IMG/VR virus record: IMGVR_UViG_3300021474_000009
Span: 1-46,890 of that record
Direction: 5' to 3' (one strand)
Length of the DNA stretch: 46,890 nucleotides
From: a virus
Both the position numbers and the translations under genes were made by a program. Of this stretch, positions 38,707 to 46,890 are shown one piece after another. Position 1 is the first letter of the stretch, and each line of letters opens with the position of its first letter. The notes under the pieces are model-generated. The model searched no databases and was not told where the DNA came from. It saw only the letters and a program-made list of their open reading frames with translations.

Positions 38707-39504
38707 CTACCAATTACCCCATCCCCAGTGTCGGCCCTTGGAATATCCGATCTTGCGATGGTTTCCTCTTTGCTGCTGTCGAGCCTCACGGTTCAACATT
38801 CGCTTCATGGCTGCTTGTCCCATGCCCATAAAGCTATTGCCTACCCCAACTGCCTCCGGTGAACCTCGGGAGTAAGCAAACTCCGCACAGACATAATGCG
38901 CTAAAGCATCGGAACAGCGAAGAATGGGCACTTGCGCTGTCCCGTTTGCAGCGATATCAGGAAGATAGGAGGCGTATCTGATCCTGAAATCGACAACGAT
39001 ATTTGCTCCAGGCATGTAAATCGAGTTATTCCGCCACTCGTACACCCGGTTTCGGTTCGTCTTCACCAGATCCGGCAATCCGTCATTGGTTGGTGAGACT
39101 TGAGTAAAAATCTGGTTCGTCTGCGTCTGCCTTTCCCAGATCCGTAGCGGAAGAATCAAGTCTTGTGGCAACAACCCAACATCGGGAGGGATCCAGTAGT
39201 TTTGCCCATCGAAGTAATATTGCTGATTCAGAAACGCTTGCGAAGATGGATCGGTGGAACCGACTACCGGAAACCCCTGCAATACCACTTCCTGAATCAG
39301 TGCGCAAGTTCCTGCATTCGCCAGATCTTCCTGCAGATGCCTCCATGCTCCGTTGAGGAGCGTAAAGGTGTAGTTCTGCGTATCGGCCAGCAGATTACCC
39401 GCCGCTGAGAGAATCGTGTCATTGAGACGCGCTCTCGCAAGATTCAGAATCGTGTCCGCTGTATCAAACGGTACAGTCGGAGTCGGCGGCGGAATAATCG
39501 GCAT
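38707..39504 (-). CDS. Head-tail adaptor (T7 gp11-like) candidate (265 aa)
   Basis: Helical N-terminal half (ILNLARARLNDTIL, NGAWRHLQEDLANAG) followed by a beta-rich middle (NSIYMPGANIVVDFRIRY) and a C-terminal helix rich in Arg/Gln. This is the pattern of podovirus adaptor/tail tubular A proteins, which close the portal and seat the nozzle. Direct neighbour of the nozzle gene. Start at TAAATG. Confidence 0.72.
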   Translation of the reverse strand: MPIIPPPTPTVPFDTADTILNLARARLNDTILSAAGNLLADTQNYTFTLLNGAWRHLQEDLANAGTCALIQEVVLQGFPVVGSTDPSSQAFLNQQYYFDGQNYWIPPDVGLLPQDLILPLRIWERQTQTNQIFTQVSPTNDGLPDLVKTNRNRVYEWRNNSIYMPGANIVVDFRIRYASYLPDIAANGTAQVPILRCSDALAHYVCAEFAYSRGSPEAVGVGNSFMGMGQAAMKRMLNREARQQQRGNHRKIGYSKGRHWGWGNW

Positions 39505-40236
39505 TTAGCTTCCTACTGGACGACCGGGACCACGCTTATCTTCCTGAAACCGCTTGGGAAAGTACTTCCGCGCCTTCTCTTCATCGAGCGTCGCATCGCA
39601 ATGACGGCAGATCGCGGAGCCTTGATTGATACTCTCTCCGCACGAAGGGCATTCGGCCATTTGCTTCGACTCAGAGCACCATGGACGAGTAATGCCCAAC
39701 TCCGCAGCCGCCAGCGCAAAGATCGGGTTATTCGAGATCTCTTCCCGCTTATTCGACTTTTCAAGGTTGTCGGCCTTAGCAATCAAGTCGCTCAGATGCT
39801 TGTGCCACTTTTTCTCAGCCTTGGCGATCTTGTCGGGCGGCGCTACCGGACCATCATGAATAAACAGGCCGTAGTTCTCACGGTTGAGGTCCGGGGTATA
39901 GCCACGTCCGATAAACATCACATCGTGGGCAACCTGCAAACCTTCCTCAAACCGATTATCCATCTTGTTCATATCGTTGGTGATCGTCTCGCGCACCATA
40001 CCATCGATGATGCAAGGTTCACCAACCCGCTGACCTTCGCTCCGGGGAGGAACATAGTAGTTCCCCAGACTGCCAAGATTCCGTGAGTGCGGCACGGAGC
40101 CAACGTTGAAGATGTAGATTCGGTGCTCCGCTGCCAATTTGTTAATCAGAGCTGGAACCTGATCGACAATCTTGGAATTGCGCTTTTGCGCCTCGGCGTT
40201 AACTGCTTTGGCTGCGTCCTGTACGTTCAGTGGCAT
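39505..40236 (-). CDS. Head-region protein with C-terminal zinc ribbon and AT-hook (243 aa)
   Basis: Residues 1-120 form an alpha/beta domain (AEHRIYIFNVGSVPHSRN, and MFIGRGYTPDL). C196xxC199 and C210xxC213 make a zinc ribbon, and the tail ends RGPGRPVGS, an AT-hook-like DNA-binding peptide. Overlaps the gene before by 38 bases. It may link DNA to the connector or act after packaging; the function is not known. Confidence 0.72.
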   Translation of the reverse strand: MPLNVQDAAKAVNAEAQKRNSKIVDQVPALINKLAAEHRIYIFNVGSVPHSRNLGSLGNYYVPPRSEGQRVGEPCIIDGMVRETITNDMNKMDNRFEEGLQVAHDVMFIGRGYTPDLNRENYGLFIHDGPVAPPDKIAKAEKKWHKHLSDLIAKADNLEKSNKREEISNNPIFALAAAELGITRPWCSESKQMAECPSCGESINQGSAICRHCDATLDEEKARKYFPKRFQEDKRGPGRPVGS

Positions 40237-40840
40237 TTCGTCCTCCGGTAAAGAAACTGTTGTCGTCTAAGGGCATTCCCAAATCTTCCGCAGAGAGTTT
40301 CAGCTTCATGTCATCTCTGCGTTTCGTGCGTTTCAAATGAATCGGTTCATGCCCCGGTCCCACCAGTCGGCTGCGGCCATTCCTGAACCCATGCATTGCT
40401 TCATCAAATACATCGTCCACCCGCTTGTGATTACGCGCTTTCCTGTCCAACATCGGCTGCATAATCGAATCTTTTCTCTGCTGCGGAGTCAAAGCGATAC
40501 TTGCTCCATTTGCTCTAACCCACACATCAATCATCGAATCCGTAGGAGTGAAGGGAAACTGATAGCAAAACTCCCATTCCCCCTGGGATGGGTAAGGACC
40601 AAGCCTCGCGCCGCCCATTTCCTTCAAATCCCACGATTTCTTGCTTCCCGCAAACTCCTCAGCCGTTAGGTACTTTTCGAGAACCCACGCATGGAAGTCG
40701 TAGAGCGGCAATTCCTTGAATCCTTCATCGTTGCCTACCAGATAGGTCCGTGAATCGGACCACACAACCCGAAAGGCGGCATGGCCATTTTTCAGGCCAT
40801 ACCGTTCCATCGGGAGAGGCAAGTGCTGCGGTGTCTTCAT
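40199..40840 (-). CDS. Head-associated protein (213 aa)
   Basis: Starts MKTPQHLPLPMERYGLKNGH at a TGATG overlap with the capsid gene stop. Mixed alpha/beta, then a very basic C-terminal segment (MLDRKARNHKRVDD and HLKRTKRRDDM). Position right after the capsid protein suggests a minor head, completion or connector protein. No family named. Confidence 0.7.
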   Translation of the reverse strand: MKTPQHLPLPMERYGLKNGHAAFRVVWSDSRTYLVGNDEGFKELPLYDFHAWVLEKYLTAEEFAGSKKSWDLKEMGGARLGPYPSQGEWEFCYQFPFTPTDSMIDVWVRANGASIALTPQQRKDSIMQPMLDRKARNHKRVDDVFDEAMHGFRNGRSRLVGPGHEPIHLKRTKRRDDMKLKLSAEDLGMPLDDNSFFTGGRNATERTGRSQSS

Positions 40841-42105
40841 CAGTATCCAGTCGGAATTGCAACGGTGTCGATGTACACGCCGGCGCGGACATTCTCCATG
40901 CCGATCTGCACACCAGTCCAGAGATAGAAGAAGCTCGATGCAGCCAAACCTCCCGAAGCACCATAAGCCGGGAAGATTGTTTGTCCCCCAACTTCGTAGT
41001 AGTCAATCGGCTGGTTTTCGCAGCGGAACCACTCCTTGAGGCAGATTCCATCAATACGGCCCTGCTTCGCGTGGATGTTGCCCTCACCTTCGCCAATAAT
41101 GGGATAGCCCATAAAGGTTTTAGGTGTATGCTTTTTCAGCATGTCCTCGGAAGCATCGCCCTTCAACTGGTTCTGAATGACGGTTGAAACCACCAGCCCG
41201 ACATTCTCCCATGCGGCCATCATGTCCGGCCCCATGTTGAACTGCAGATCAAGCTCGTTTGGCTTCAATGCACCAATCGCAATTTGAATCTGCGCCCGCA
41301 TCCGGCGAGCCTCGGAAGGTGTCAGCGAAAACCCGCCACCGTTGACATAAGGAGTTGTCAGCTTTCCAGGGTAGGCAGACCGGCTCAACCCGGCAACTGT
41401 CCCCGAATTCGAGGAGAGCTGATAGGTAAACAGGCCGAACAACCCAGAGTTAGCAACGCCGGCAGAGCCGCGAACCAGCAGCAAGTCACCCGCAGTCGTG
41501 CCGGTCGGGATTGCTCCGGTTCCCCACAGTGTCTTGTTTGCCGCATCGACTGACTGCACGACGAACGTGCCACGAAACGTCCCAGAGAGCGCCGACCAGA
41601 CATCGATTGGCTGAGAATCCTGAAACTGGTTGGCGTTGTTGACGACAATGGCGTTGGTGGAAGTGGAAACAACGGTATCGAGCGTGTTCGAACCGTCACC
41701 TTGAGTGAATACCGCCTCCATGTAGGTATTGAAGTTCTCCATTGCCCGCTTCATCAGCAGCTTGGAGTAATCTTCAATCGCCTTTTCATCGGAGTTGGTG
41801 CTGATTTCAGCCTGCTTCGTCCACTGCGAGCACTGGAAAAAGTAGGTCGGAACCAGTTGCATGAAATCGGTGGTCGGAGCAGATCCGGTGCCGAGATCGT
41901 TTCCATCAGGAGAGTTTGAGGTAAAGGTTCCACCAGCCAGCAGCTCAAGGGGAACGCGGGTGGGACGCGAAGAAACTACTTCAATGTCGGTGCGGGACTT
42001 GATTTCGTTCCACAGCGTCGCGTCAAGCTGATAGAGAAGGGAAAGCTGGGGACGAACCTTCTCATGCTGAAGTGCAAGAGTTTGTGCCACGTTGCCAGAG
42101 GCCAC
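40840..42105 (-). CDS. Major capsid protein (HK97-fold likely)
   Basis: GTG start at 42105 with GTGAGG upstream. The 421-aa protein has the size and layout of an HK97-fold capsid protein: a helical N-terminal arm, a long spine helix (EKAIEDYSKLLMKRAMENF), a central beta part, and P/A-domain helices later (SEARRMRAQIQIAIGAL), with a C-terminal segment VQIGMENVRAGVYIDTV. It follows the scaffold gene, as expected. No separate protease is apparent. Confidence 0.83.
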   Translation of the reverse strand: MASGNVAQTLALQHEKVRPQLSLLYQLDATLWNEIKSRTDIEVVSSRPTRVPLELLAGGTFTSNSPDGNDLGTGSAPTTDFMQLVPTYFFQCSQWTKQAEISTNSDEKAIEDYSKLLMKRAMENFNTYMEAVFTQGDGSNTLDTVVSTSTNAIVVNNANQFQDSQPIDVWSALSGTFRGTFVVQSVDAANKTLWGTGAIPTGTTAGDLLLVRGSAGVANSGLFGLFTYQLSSNSGTVAGLSRSAYPGKLTTPYVNGGGFSLTPSEARRMRAQIQIAIGALKPNELDLQFNMGPDMMAAWENVGLVVSTVIQNQLKGDASEDMLKKHTPKTFMGYPIIGEGEGNIHAKQGRIDGICLKEWFRCENQPIDYYEVGGQTIFPAYGASGGLAASSFFYLWTGVQIGMENVRAGVYIDTVAIPTGY

Positions 42106-42271
42106 GGTGATACCTCACTAATGAGATTTCATCTCGTGTCGCCTTTGGGTCAGCATGGTAGTGCCGCGTGAAAGACACATCGATGTTTACAACACAACGG
42201 TTTTCGTCTCTTCGTCCTCAGCTATGTCCGGTTGCTACCCGTATGGATTCAGAGATTTGAAACATACTCTA
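42106..42271 (-). other. Untranslated gap and leader before the capsid gene
   Basis: The longest intergenic gap inside the structural operon. Near the capsid start the dyad GAGAT-TTC-ATCTC (42123-42135) lies just ahead of the GTGAGG site. I see no strong -35/-10 pair. It may tune capsid expression by processing or local structure. Confidence 0.4.
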
Positions 42272-43546
42272 TCATGCCCACTGAACTTTACGGCCATCAT
42301 TAAGAATGGCTTGGTTCGCCATGAGCATATCTCGGGTCGTTCCGCCAACGCCACGGCGAATTTCATTCGGCCCCGGCATCGACTTTACAAACTGAAACCC
42401 TTTGGGTGTAGCCGGCTTACCGTTTCCATTTGGCTGTGGCTGATCGTTCTTAGGAGCAGGCTTGCTGGGATTCGACCAAAACAGCTTTGCGACGCGGGGA
42501 ATGATCTGCGGCCCATGCTGGTCAAGGAATTGCCGCTCAAGTTTGGCTAAACCTTCCTCATCTCCGTTTTGGAGGTAACGCAACCGTGTGGACTTGAACG
42601 ATTCATCGGCGTTGGCGATCTTTCCCGACCGCGCCTTGAATTCACGGATTACCGCCGATTTGCGATCATCGTCCAGTTCTTCCCACTTCGCAAAAGGCTT
42701 CAACTCCTTTGCAATCATGGAATCACGGTACTGAGTTGACTGGCGGTTGACGCTAGATTCGATTTGCTTGGTTTTCTGCTCCGCCCAAGCCTGCTTTTCC
42801 TGCTCAAGCTTCTGAAACTCTGGATTGATCTTCTTTTCGGGAATCTTCGATGCCAGTTCCTTATATCCCTCGATGGAGTTGTACATCTCCTCCAAAGCGG
42901 CTTTTGCGGCAGGATCTTGCGTTGCCGCATAAACGGCCCGCAGTTTATCGGAGAACTTGGCTCCATCGAGCGTAGCCACCAGCACCTTGGACATCACATG
43001 CTGATACGCTTCCGGGCTTTGCTTAGAAAACTGCTCAATCGCCAGCGGAACCATGCGCTCAAAAGCCTCGGGATCGCCTTGCGCAATCTGTTGCACAAAC
43101 TCAGGCTTTCCCTCGGTGTAGAGCTGATCCAAATTGTCGTAATTGTCGAGATACTGCTTCGTCTCCTGAATCCCCTGCACACCGCCCATCTGCTTTACGG
43201 TGTCGCGGTACTCGATAGCCTCTTTCAGCCCCCCAGCAGGAAATTCCTTCCTCACCTGCTGCGCACCAAAAGCAGCATCGCGAATCAACCCCGGCAACGA
43301 TGGATCAATCGCCTTCAAAGCCTCACGCTTAGCGGCATCCTTGATGAATGTCCCGAGATCAGCTTTGCCGCCAACCTTTGGTTGCTGATCGCCTTCGGTC
43401 TGTGTCTCAACTCCCGGGTCAACGCCAGTATCTACCGCAGATGTACCTTCCGTGGTACTACCGTGCGAAGATATGTCGCTTGACACGCTCTCAGATGTTG
43501 CTGCCGGGGCTGCTACAGGTGCGTCCATGACTGCGCCTTCAGGCAT
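42272..43546 (-). CDS. Scaffolding protein (424 aa)
   Basis: Located between portal and capsid genes. The N-terminus is Pro/Ala/Ser/Thr-rich and acidic, and the rest is long, charged helices with coiled-coil stretches (NPEFQKLEQEKQAWAEQKTK), as in podovirus scaffolds that guide capsid assembly. The C-terminal part is basic (NEIRRGVGGTTRDML). There is no Ser protease motif. AAAGGA precedes the ATG. Large antisense ORFs here are shadows. Confidence 0.8.
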   Translation of the reverse strand: MPEGAVMDAPVAAPAATSESVSSDISSHGSTTEGTSAVDTGVDPGVETQTEGDQQPKVGGKADLGTFIKDAAKREALKAIDPSLPGLIRDAAFGAQQVRKEFPAGGLKEAIEYRDTVKQMGGVQGIQETKQYLDNYDNLDQLYTEGKPEFVQQIAQGDPEAFERMVPLAIEQFSKQSPEAYQHVMSKVLVATLDGAKFSDKLRAVYAATQDPAAKAALEEMYNSIEGYKELASKIPEKKINPEFQKLEQEKQAWAEQKTKQIESSVNRQSTQYRDSMIAKELKPFAKWEELDDDRKSAVIREFKARSGKIANADESFKSTRLRYLQNGDEEGLAKLERQFLDQHGPQIIPRVAKLFWSNPSKPAPKNDQPQPNGNGKPATPKGFQFVKSMPGPNEIRRGVGGTTRDMLMANQAILNDGRKVQWA

Positions 43547-45890
43547 TGGATGGTCCTTTCGGTTTCAAAGCTTGCTCTGCTTGTTTCTTCAAGTCTGCGG
43601 CCTGTATGTCTTGTGGGCTTAGTGTAATACCACCCTTGGCCGCTAACTGAATTTTTCCTGCATCCGGCAGATCCGCGAAGTTGATGCTCTCACTCGGAGG
43701 CTTTTGCTGTGGCGGAGGTGTCTGGGCTGCAATAGCTTTCTTGTGCAAATCGCCATGTAGCTTCACATTCTGCACACCAGCCTGATTACCTTTCTGCAGT
43801 TCTTCATAGCATTCGTTACTCGCCAGCCAATCCTTGATTTCCTCAAGATGCAGTTCGTTGAAGTCCCATTCCGCGTCGATCGGAACCGAAGGCTGCGTCA
43901 AAGACTGGGTAATCTGCATCATTACCTGCGGCGGCGGGGGAGGAGGCGGCGGCTGGCCCGGCTGCATACTCGCCAAGGCCTTTTGCGCCAATCCCTGTAC
44001 CGCTTGCTGGATCTGTTGTGGACTGGGAGGGATAGGAGCCGATTTCAAGAGTTGGTCAATCTCGCGCTTCTGTTGTAACCGCGCATCAGCCCCAGGAATC
44101 TCAAGATCAGGGTCAACCATCTCTTTGAAGAGTGCCTGATTCTCAGGTAACGCAAGAATTGCCTGCAAAGTGGGAGATTTCTCACTCATCGCCAAAAGCG
44201 AGTTGAATACCGCTCTCCGCATCGCCCGGGTATCGGGGAACGAGTCGTCTACCTCATAACAGAAGTCCCCAGCATTCAATTCGGAGATTTCAATGTCTTT
44301 GACCGAATCTGGAGCGGTATTTCCACCAGGAATCGTGATTGCCAGCTTGGTATCACCCGGCTGCTCCCTGCCGGCCATTCTGACCGCTAATTCTTCGAGT
44401 TTTCCAAGCAAATTCTGCGATGCGCCCCACGCAATGCCCATCTGACCAAGGGCTTGCTCGCGCATCATCGCGATTCCGCCTTTTGTCTCGTTATGCTCGT
44501 CTGCCGTACCCATCAGCGATGGCAAAGCTGCCGTAATGAGCTGGGCGAGCGCTCCAGAGAGCTGATCCATCGCATTAATCATCGTTGCGGGTACTTCAAT
44601 GTTCCCTTCAACGAAAATCTTCGTGCGAATGTCTTCTCCGGGCTGCAAAACGACCGGATTCGAGTTTCCCGGCTCCGATCTATGCTCTTGCTGCGCTACA
44701 AGATCGTAAGTTTCCTTGTCCAGCCACTTTTCCGGGATGCAATACTCGAAAATCTCTTTCTGAAGGTTCCACAGATCGTTGAATGCATCCTGAATCGGTA
44801 CCATCGCCTTCAAAAGTGATGTGCGGTTCTGTCCATCGCCCGGCTTGCAGTGGCCAACGTCCAGATAATCGTCCATCTTGCAGTCCCAGGCACCGCAATA
44901 GGCATTTCCGGTAACTACAAGCTTCAATCCATTGGGAAAAGTCTCTTTCAGCCAGTCCCGGTTCTCTTTTGCGGCAGCCCGGTAGAAACTGGGCCGAAAG
45001 AATCCGATATGTTCGGTGACAAGGTGCTCCCAAGTCTCTCCTGTAGCAGTGAGTAGTTTAGTCCCCTGCAAAACACCGAGTCGTGCCATTCGTTCGTAGG
45101 CCGACTCACCAGCGGACGCTGAGCCAGTGATAATCTTTGAGTCGCCTTCATCATCAACGCACTCCGGGTACTTATCCTGAGCAAATTCCAGTTCCAATTC
45201 CTTGCTTCTGACCGCATATGGCCAATGTTCCATGCAACTCTGCGTAATCGGAACCTTCCACTCAAGGATTCCGTCCAGTTCAATGATCTCTGCGCCAACC
45301 GGATCGCCATTGGCATCCATGCCGTACCTGGGATCTGGATCTTTCTTGACCACCATCCCCACAACACGGCCATCCGTGCAGAAAAAGCGTGCCAAATCTA
45401 CCTGTAACTGCTTTACTTCGTTGATTTGCTCGATTCGATTTCGGTAGTATTCAGCAGCCTCAGCTGCAGCAATATCAACAGTACGCTTAGGAGTACGGGG
45501 AACCATGTGTGCTGCCAGAGGATTCTGGCTGAGTGCAGCAACCAGTGTGCGAAGGAAAGCAGAGTAGATGTCATAAACTTCGCAATACCTTTCCTGATCG
45601 GCGGAATTGTTCGCTCCACCCTGCATCAATGGCGCAAACATGCCGGTAGACCAGTTCCAGTAGATATATTGCACCGAACGCGAATAAAACCGCTGCAACC
45701 GGGCATCGATCACCTCGGTTCTGCGGCTGTAAATCTCTCTTTGCAGCGCTTTCTTAAGCAGATCCTTTAGGATTACCTGCTTGTCTTCAGGAAGTTTCGG
45801 CATCCCATCGCCGCCAAAGTCATCATCCGGTAACTGTTCATCTTCCGGGTTCTCGATGCCTAGATCTTCCAGTGGGCTAGTTGTCGCCAT
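43539..45890 (-). CDS. Portal protein (783 aa)
   Basis: The dodecameric channel for DNA entry and exit. Long mixed protein with a helical crown region, the middle segment PIQDAFNDLWNLQKEIFEYC and a C-terminal part with a run of eight prolines (Gln-Pro8-Gln-Val) before coiled helices, then a Gln/Ala/Lys tail. The size fits podovirus portals of the 700-800 aa class. ATG 45890 is used; a TTG at 45908 in the same frame is possible. Overlaps the neighbouring genes. Confidence 0.85.
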   Translation of the reverse strand: MATTSPLEDLGIENPEDEQLPDDDFGGDGMPKLPEDKQVILKDLLKKALQREIYSRRTEVIDARLQRFYSRSVQYIYWNWSTGMFAPLMQGGANNSADQERYCEVYDIYSAFLRTLVAALSQNPLAAHMVPRTPKRTVDIAAAEAAEYYRNRIEQINEVKQLQVDLARFFCTDGRVVGMVVKKDPDPRYGMDANGDPVGAEIIELDGILEWKVPITQSCMEHWPYAVRSKELELEFAQDKYPECVDDEGDSKIITGSASAGESAYERMARLGVLQGTKLLTATGETWEHLVTEHIGFFRPSFYRAAAKENRDWLKETFPNGLKLVVTGNAYCGAWDCKMDDYLDVGHCKPGDGQNRTSLLKAMVPIQDAFNDLWNLQKEIFEYCIPEKWLDKETYDLVAQQEHRSEPGNSNPVVLQPGEDIRTKIFVEGNIEVPATMINAMDQLSGALAQLITAALPSLMGTADEHNETKGGIAMMREQALGQMGIAWGASQNLLGKLEELAVRMAGREQPGDTKLAITIPGGNTAPDSVKDIEISELNAGDFCYEVDDSFPDTRAMRRAVFNSLLAMSEKSPTLQAILALPENQALFKEMVDPDLEIPGADARLQQKREIDQLLKSAPIPPSPQQIQQAVQGLAQKALASMQPGQPPPPPPPPQVMMQITQSLTQPSVPIDAEWDFNELHLEEIKDWLASNECYEELQKGNQAGVQNVKLHGDLHKKAIAAQTPPPQQKPPSESINFADLPDAGKIQLAAKGGITLSPQDIQAADLKKQAEQALKPKGPSNA

Positions 45891-46113
45891 ATTTACCCGC
45901 AGCCTCAATCATGCCCTGCCTGCGTCCCATCAGAATCGTAATCACAGCCTTGCGCAGCAGATCGCAGCAAAACTCTTTGCCCGGTGTGTTGAACGCCTGA
46001 CAGTACGGGCAGGCAATATCGAACTTGCCCGCATGCGCGGAATCGATTTGCTCTTTCACCATAAAAAGACGCTGGCGAGCTTCCCAATCCTCATCCGAGA
46101 TATCTTCAATCAT
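45877..46113 (-). CDS. Small zinc-binding protein (78 aa)
   Basis: ATG overlaps the previous stop (ATGA). Acidic N-terminal helix (MIEDISDEDWEARQRLFMVK) and CPYC with later CC near residues 35-50. The end overlaps the portal start. Function unknown. Confidence 0.72.
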   Translation of the reverse strand: MIEDISDEDWEARQRLFMVKEQIDSAHAGKFDIACPYCQAFNTPGKEFCCDLLRKAVITILMGRRQGMIEAAGKYGDN

Positions 46114-46328
46114 CCCAGCATACCCCGCTTTTTCTTCTTGCCGATATCGGGATACTTCGCATGAACCTTTGCGCGAACCTCAGCCTTGAGCGAAGGCGAT
46201 CCAAACTGGGAGACTCTAGAAAGCGCATTGCGAGCATGATTCGGATCATTGATCGGGTAGCTGCGGGCGGGACCAGCGAAGGTGCTGGACGGCAATGCAT
46301 TACGTTTCTTTGCGGTGAGTAGTCCCAT
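46110..46328 (-). CDS. Small basic protein (72 aa)
   Basis: Reads MGLLTAKKRNALPSSTFAG and ends in a Lys/Arg-rich tail (IGKKKKRGMLG). This family occurs repeatedly near phage head genes (similar in type to DUF6582). The start overlaps the previous stop as TAATG. Confidence 0.75.
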   Translation of the reverse strand: MGLLTAKKRNALPSSTFAGPARSYPINDPNHARNALSRVSQFGSPSLKAEVRAKVHAKYPDIGKKKKRGMLG

Positions 46329-46525
46329 TATCGCCTCATCGATCCCGCCAACCGGCGTAGAACTCCCGTCTTCTTTTGCGGCAAGTCTTTGGTGTCAGTC
46401 GCCGCAAAATCATGCAATTGCTGGTGGTTCATGCCAAGCAATCCCCGGTTCCGCTTGTACAGCTTCCCCGGGTCATGCTCTGCTATGGCCATAGCCTTCT
46501 GCTGCGCCTTCGATACGCTCGGCAT
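46328..46525 (-). CDS. Small conserved phage protein (65 aa)
   Basis: MPSVSKAQQKAMAIAEHDPG is a common phage signature (short proteins in head-gene neighbourhoods); the tail is basic (GVLRRLAGSMRR). AGGTG upstream. Function unknown. Confidence 0.75.
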   Translation of the reverse strand: MPSVSKAQQKAMAIAEHDPGKLYKRNRGLLGMNHQQLHDFAATDTKDLPQKKTGVLRRLAGSMRR

Positions 46526-46534
46526 CGCGGCACC

Positions 46535-46890
46535 TTAGTAGAGGACGTGCGTTGTCGATGCGTAAGCACTCCCGCTGGCTGCGTTGTAACTCAGCGCTCC
46601 GGTAAATCCGCTCCAGTCGAGCAACGTTACATTCGCGCTGACCGAGTTGTAACCGGTAATCGCTGTGTTCATGCCGGCATGAGACAGTGTTGCTCCTACC
46701 AGCGAACCCCATGCAGCATCGACAATCACCAGACCGGCACCAGGACCAGCCGCAGCCGTCGCTGCAACCGAAAGTCCACCATCGCCAGATGTAATCAACT
46801 CGCCCACTCCATGCGCATGGCTGAATGTAGCCGTAATCACGCAGGTTCCGAGAATGTAGGGCGTTGGGTTGCTTACCGTGGTTGGAGTGA
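46535..46890 (-). CDS. Beta-rich head-associated protein, C-terminal part, cut by the window edge
   Basis: The frame is open from the right edge (TPTTVSNPTPYILG) to TAA at 46535-46537; 118 residues seen. Gly/Ala/Ser/Thr-rich strands as in decoration or minor head proteins. A GTG at 46840 could be read as a start, but the frame runs on past it to the edge. It may be the C-terminal half of the gene at 1-221 on a circular map. Confidence 0.7.
   Translation of the reverse strand, partial: TPTTVSNPTPYILGTCVITATFSHAHGVGELITSGDGGLSVAATAAAGPGAGLVIVDAAWGSLVGATLSHAGMNTAITGYNSVSANVTLLDWSGFTGALSYNAASGSAYASTTHVLY

Noticed and set aside
42764-43483. Long plus-strand ORF (239 aa) over the scaffold gene
   Set aside because: Leu/Arg-rich product is the reverse complement of Lys/Glu/Gln-rich scaffold codons; no ribosome-binding site and no neighbour in phase.
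45891-45908. Portal extended to TTG at 45908
   Set aside because: No good ribosome-binding site; ATG 45890 begins the more usual MATTSPLEDLG, though the TTG is not excluded.
1-46890. Diversity-generating retroelement or other reverse transcriptase system behind the fibre genes
   Set aside because: No reverse transcriptase and no template/variable repeat pair noticed near the fibre genes.
1-46890. tRNA genes
   Set aside because: No cloverleaf with T-loop GGTTCGA-type core noticed on either strand; a tRNAscan run would settle it.

Overview
This window looks like most or all of the genome of an uncultured tailed phage, probably podovirus-like. It carries adjacent small and large terminase subunits, a portal, a scaffold, a major capsid protein, an adaptor and large nozzle-type protein in the style of T7 gp11/gp12, internal-virion candidates and giant fibre/spike proteins. 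Base composition is mixed, by eye close to half G+C. Signal peptides ending in Ala-Gln and the style of the secreted beta-helix proteins suggest a Gram-negative host, possibly an acidobacterium; that is an inference. I see no DNA or RNA polymerase, helicase, integrase, tRNA, CRISPR array or recognisable endolysin.

Layout. (1) Positions 9658 down to 1, minus strand: a ribbon-helix-helix protein, HNH nuclease, ERF annealing protein and PD-(D/E)XK nuclease, then a terminator near 7254-7303 and a poorly coding stretch, then an adenine/cytosine-N4 DNA methyltransferase, a Vsr/DUF559-like nuclease and small proteins, then TerS and TerL and small head-related genes. (2) Positions 9754-16615, plus strand: a divergent, probably early, operon of more than 20 short genes, most joined by ATGA or GTGA overlaps. 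It starts with an 18-unit pentapeptide-repeat protein and includes a compact C5-methyltransferase-like protein, many Cys-rich small proteins, a lipoprotein and a Cys-rich exported protein. It ends at a clear terminator (16667-16700), opposed by a minus-strand terminator (16733-16764). (3) Positions 46890 down to 16794, minus strand: the virion operon, running portal, scaffold, capsid, connector, nozzle, ejection proteins, four giant fibre/spike genes, then small membrane proteins (holin-like) and Ig-like proteins. A two-gene plus-strand cassette (18818-19346) is inserted in it.

The two window edges both cut minus-strand coding sequence, and the order TerS-TerL-(edge)-portal is the standard head-gene order. 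The sequence is therefore most simply a circular (or circularly permuted) genome opened inside a head-associated gene. An exact end-to-end join is one base out of frame, so a few bases may be missing at the edges.

Most striking points: four consecutive fibre/spike-size proteins in the tail module (19859-30934) all start with Sec-type signal peptides, and two of them share a four-cysteine N-terminal domain. The early operon is a patchwork of repeated 11-17 bp segments that carry ribosome-binding leaders and gene ends, including what looks like a chimeric gene remnant. Several operon heads lack a Shine-Dalgarno sequence and have a -10-like box right before the start codon.
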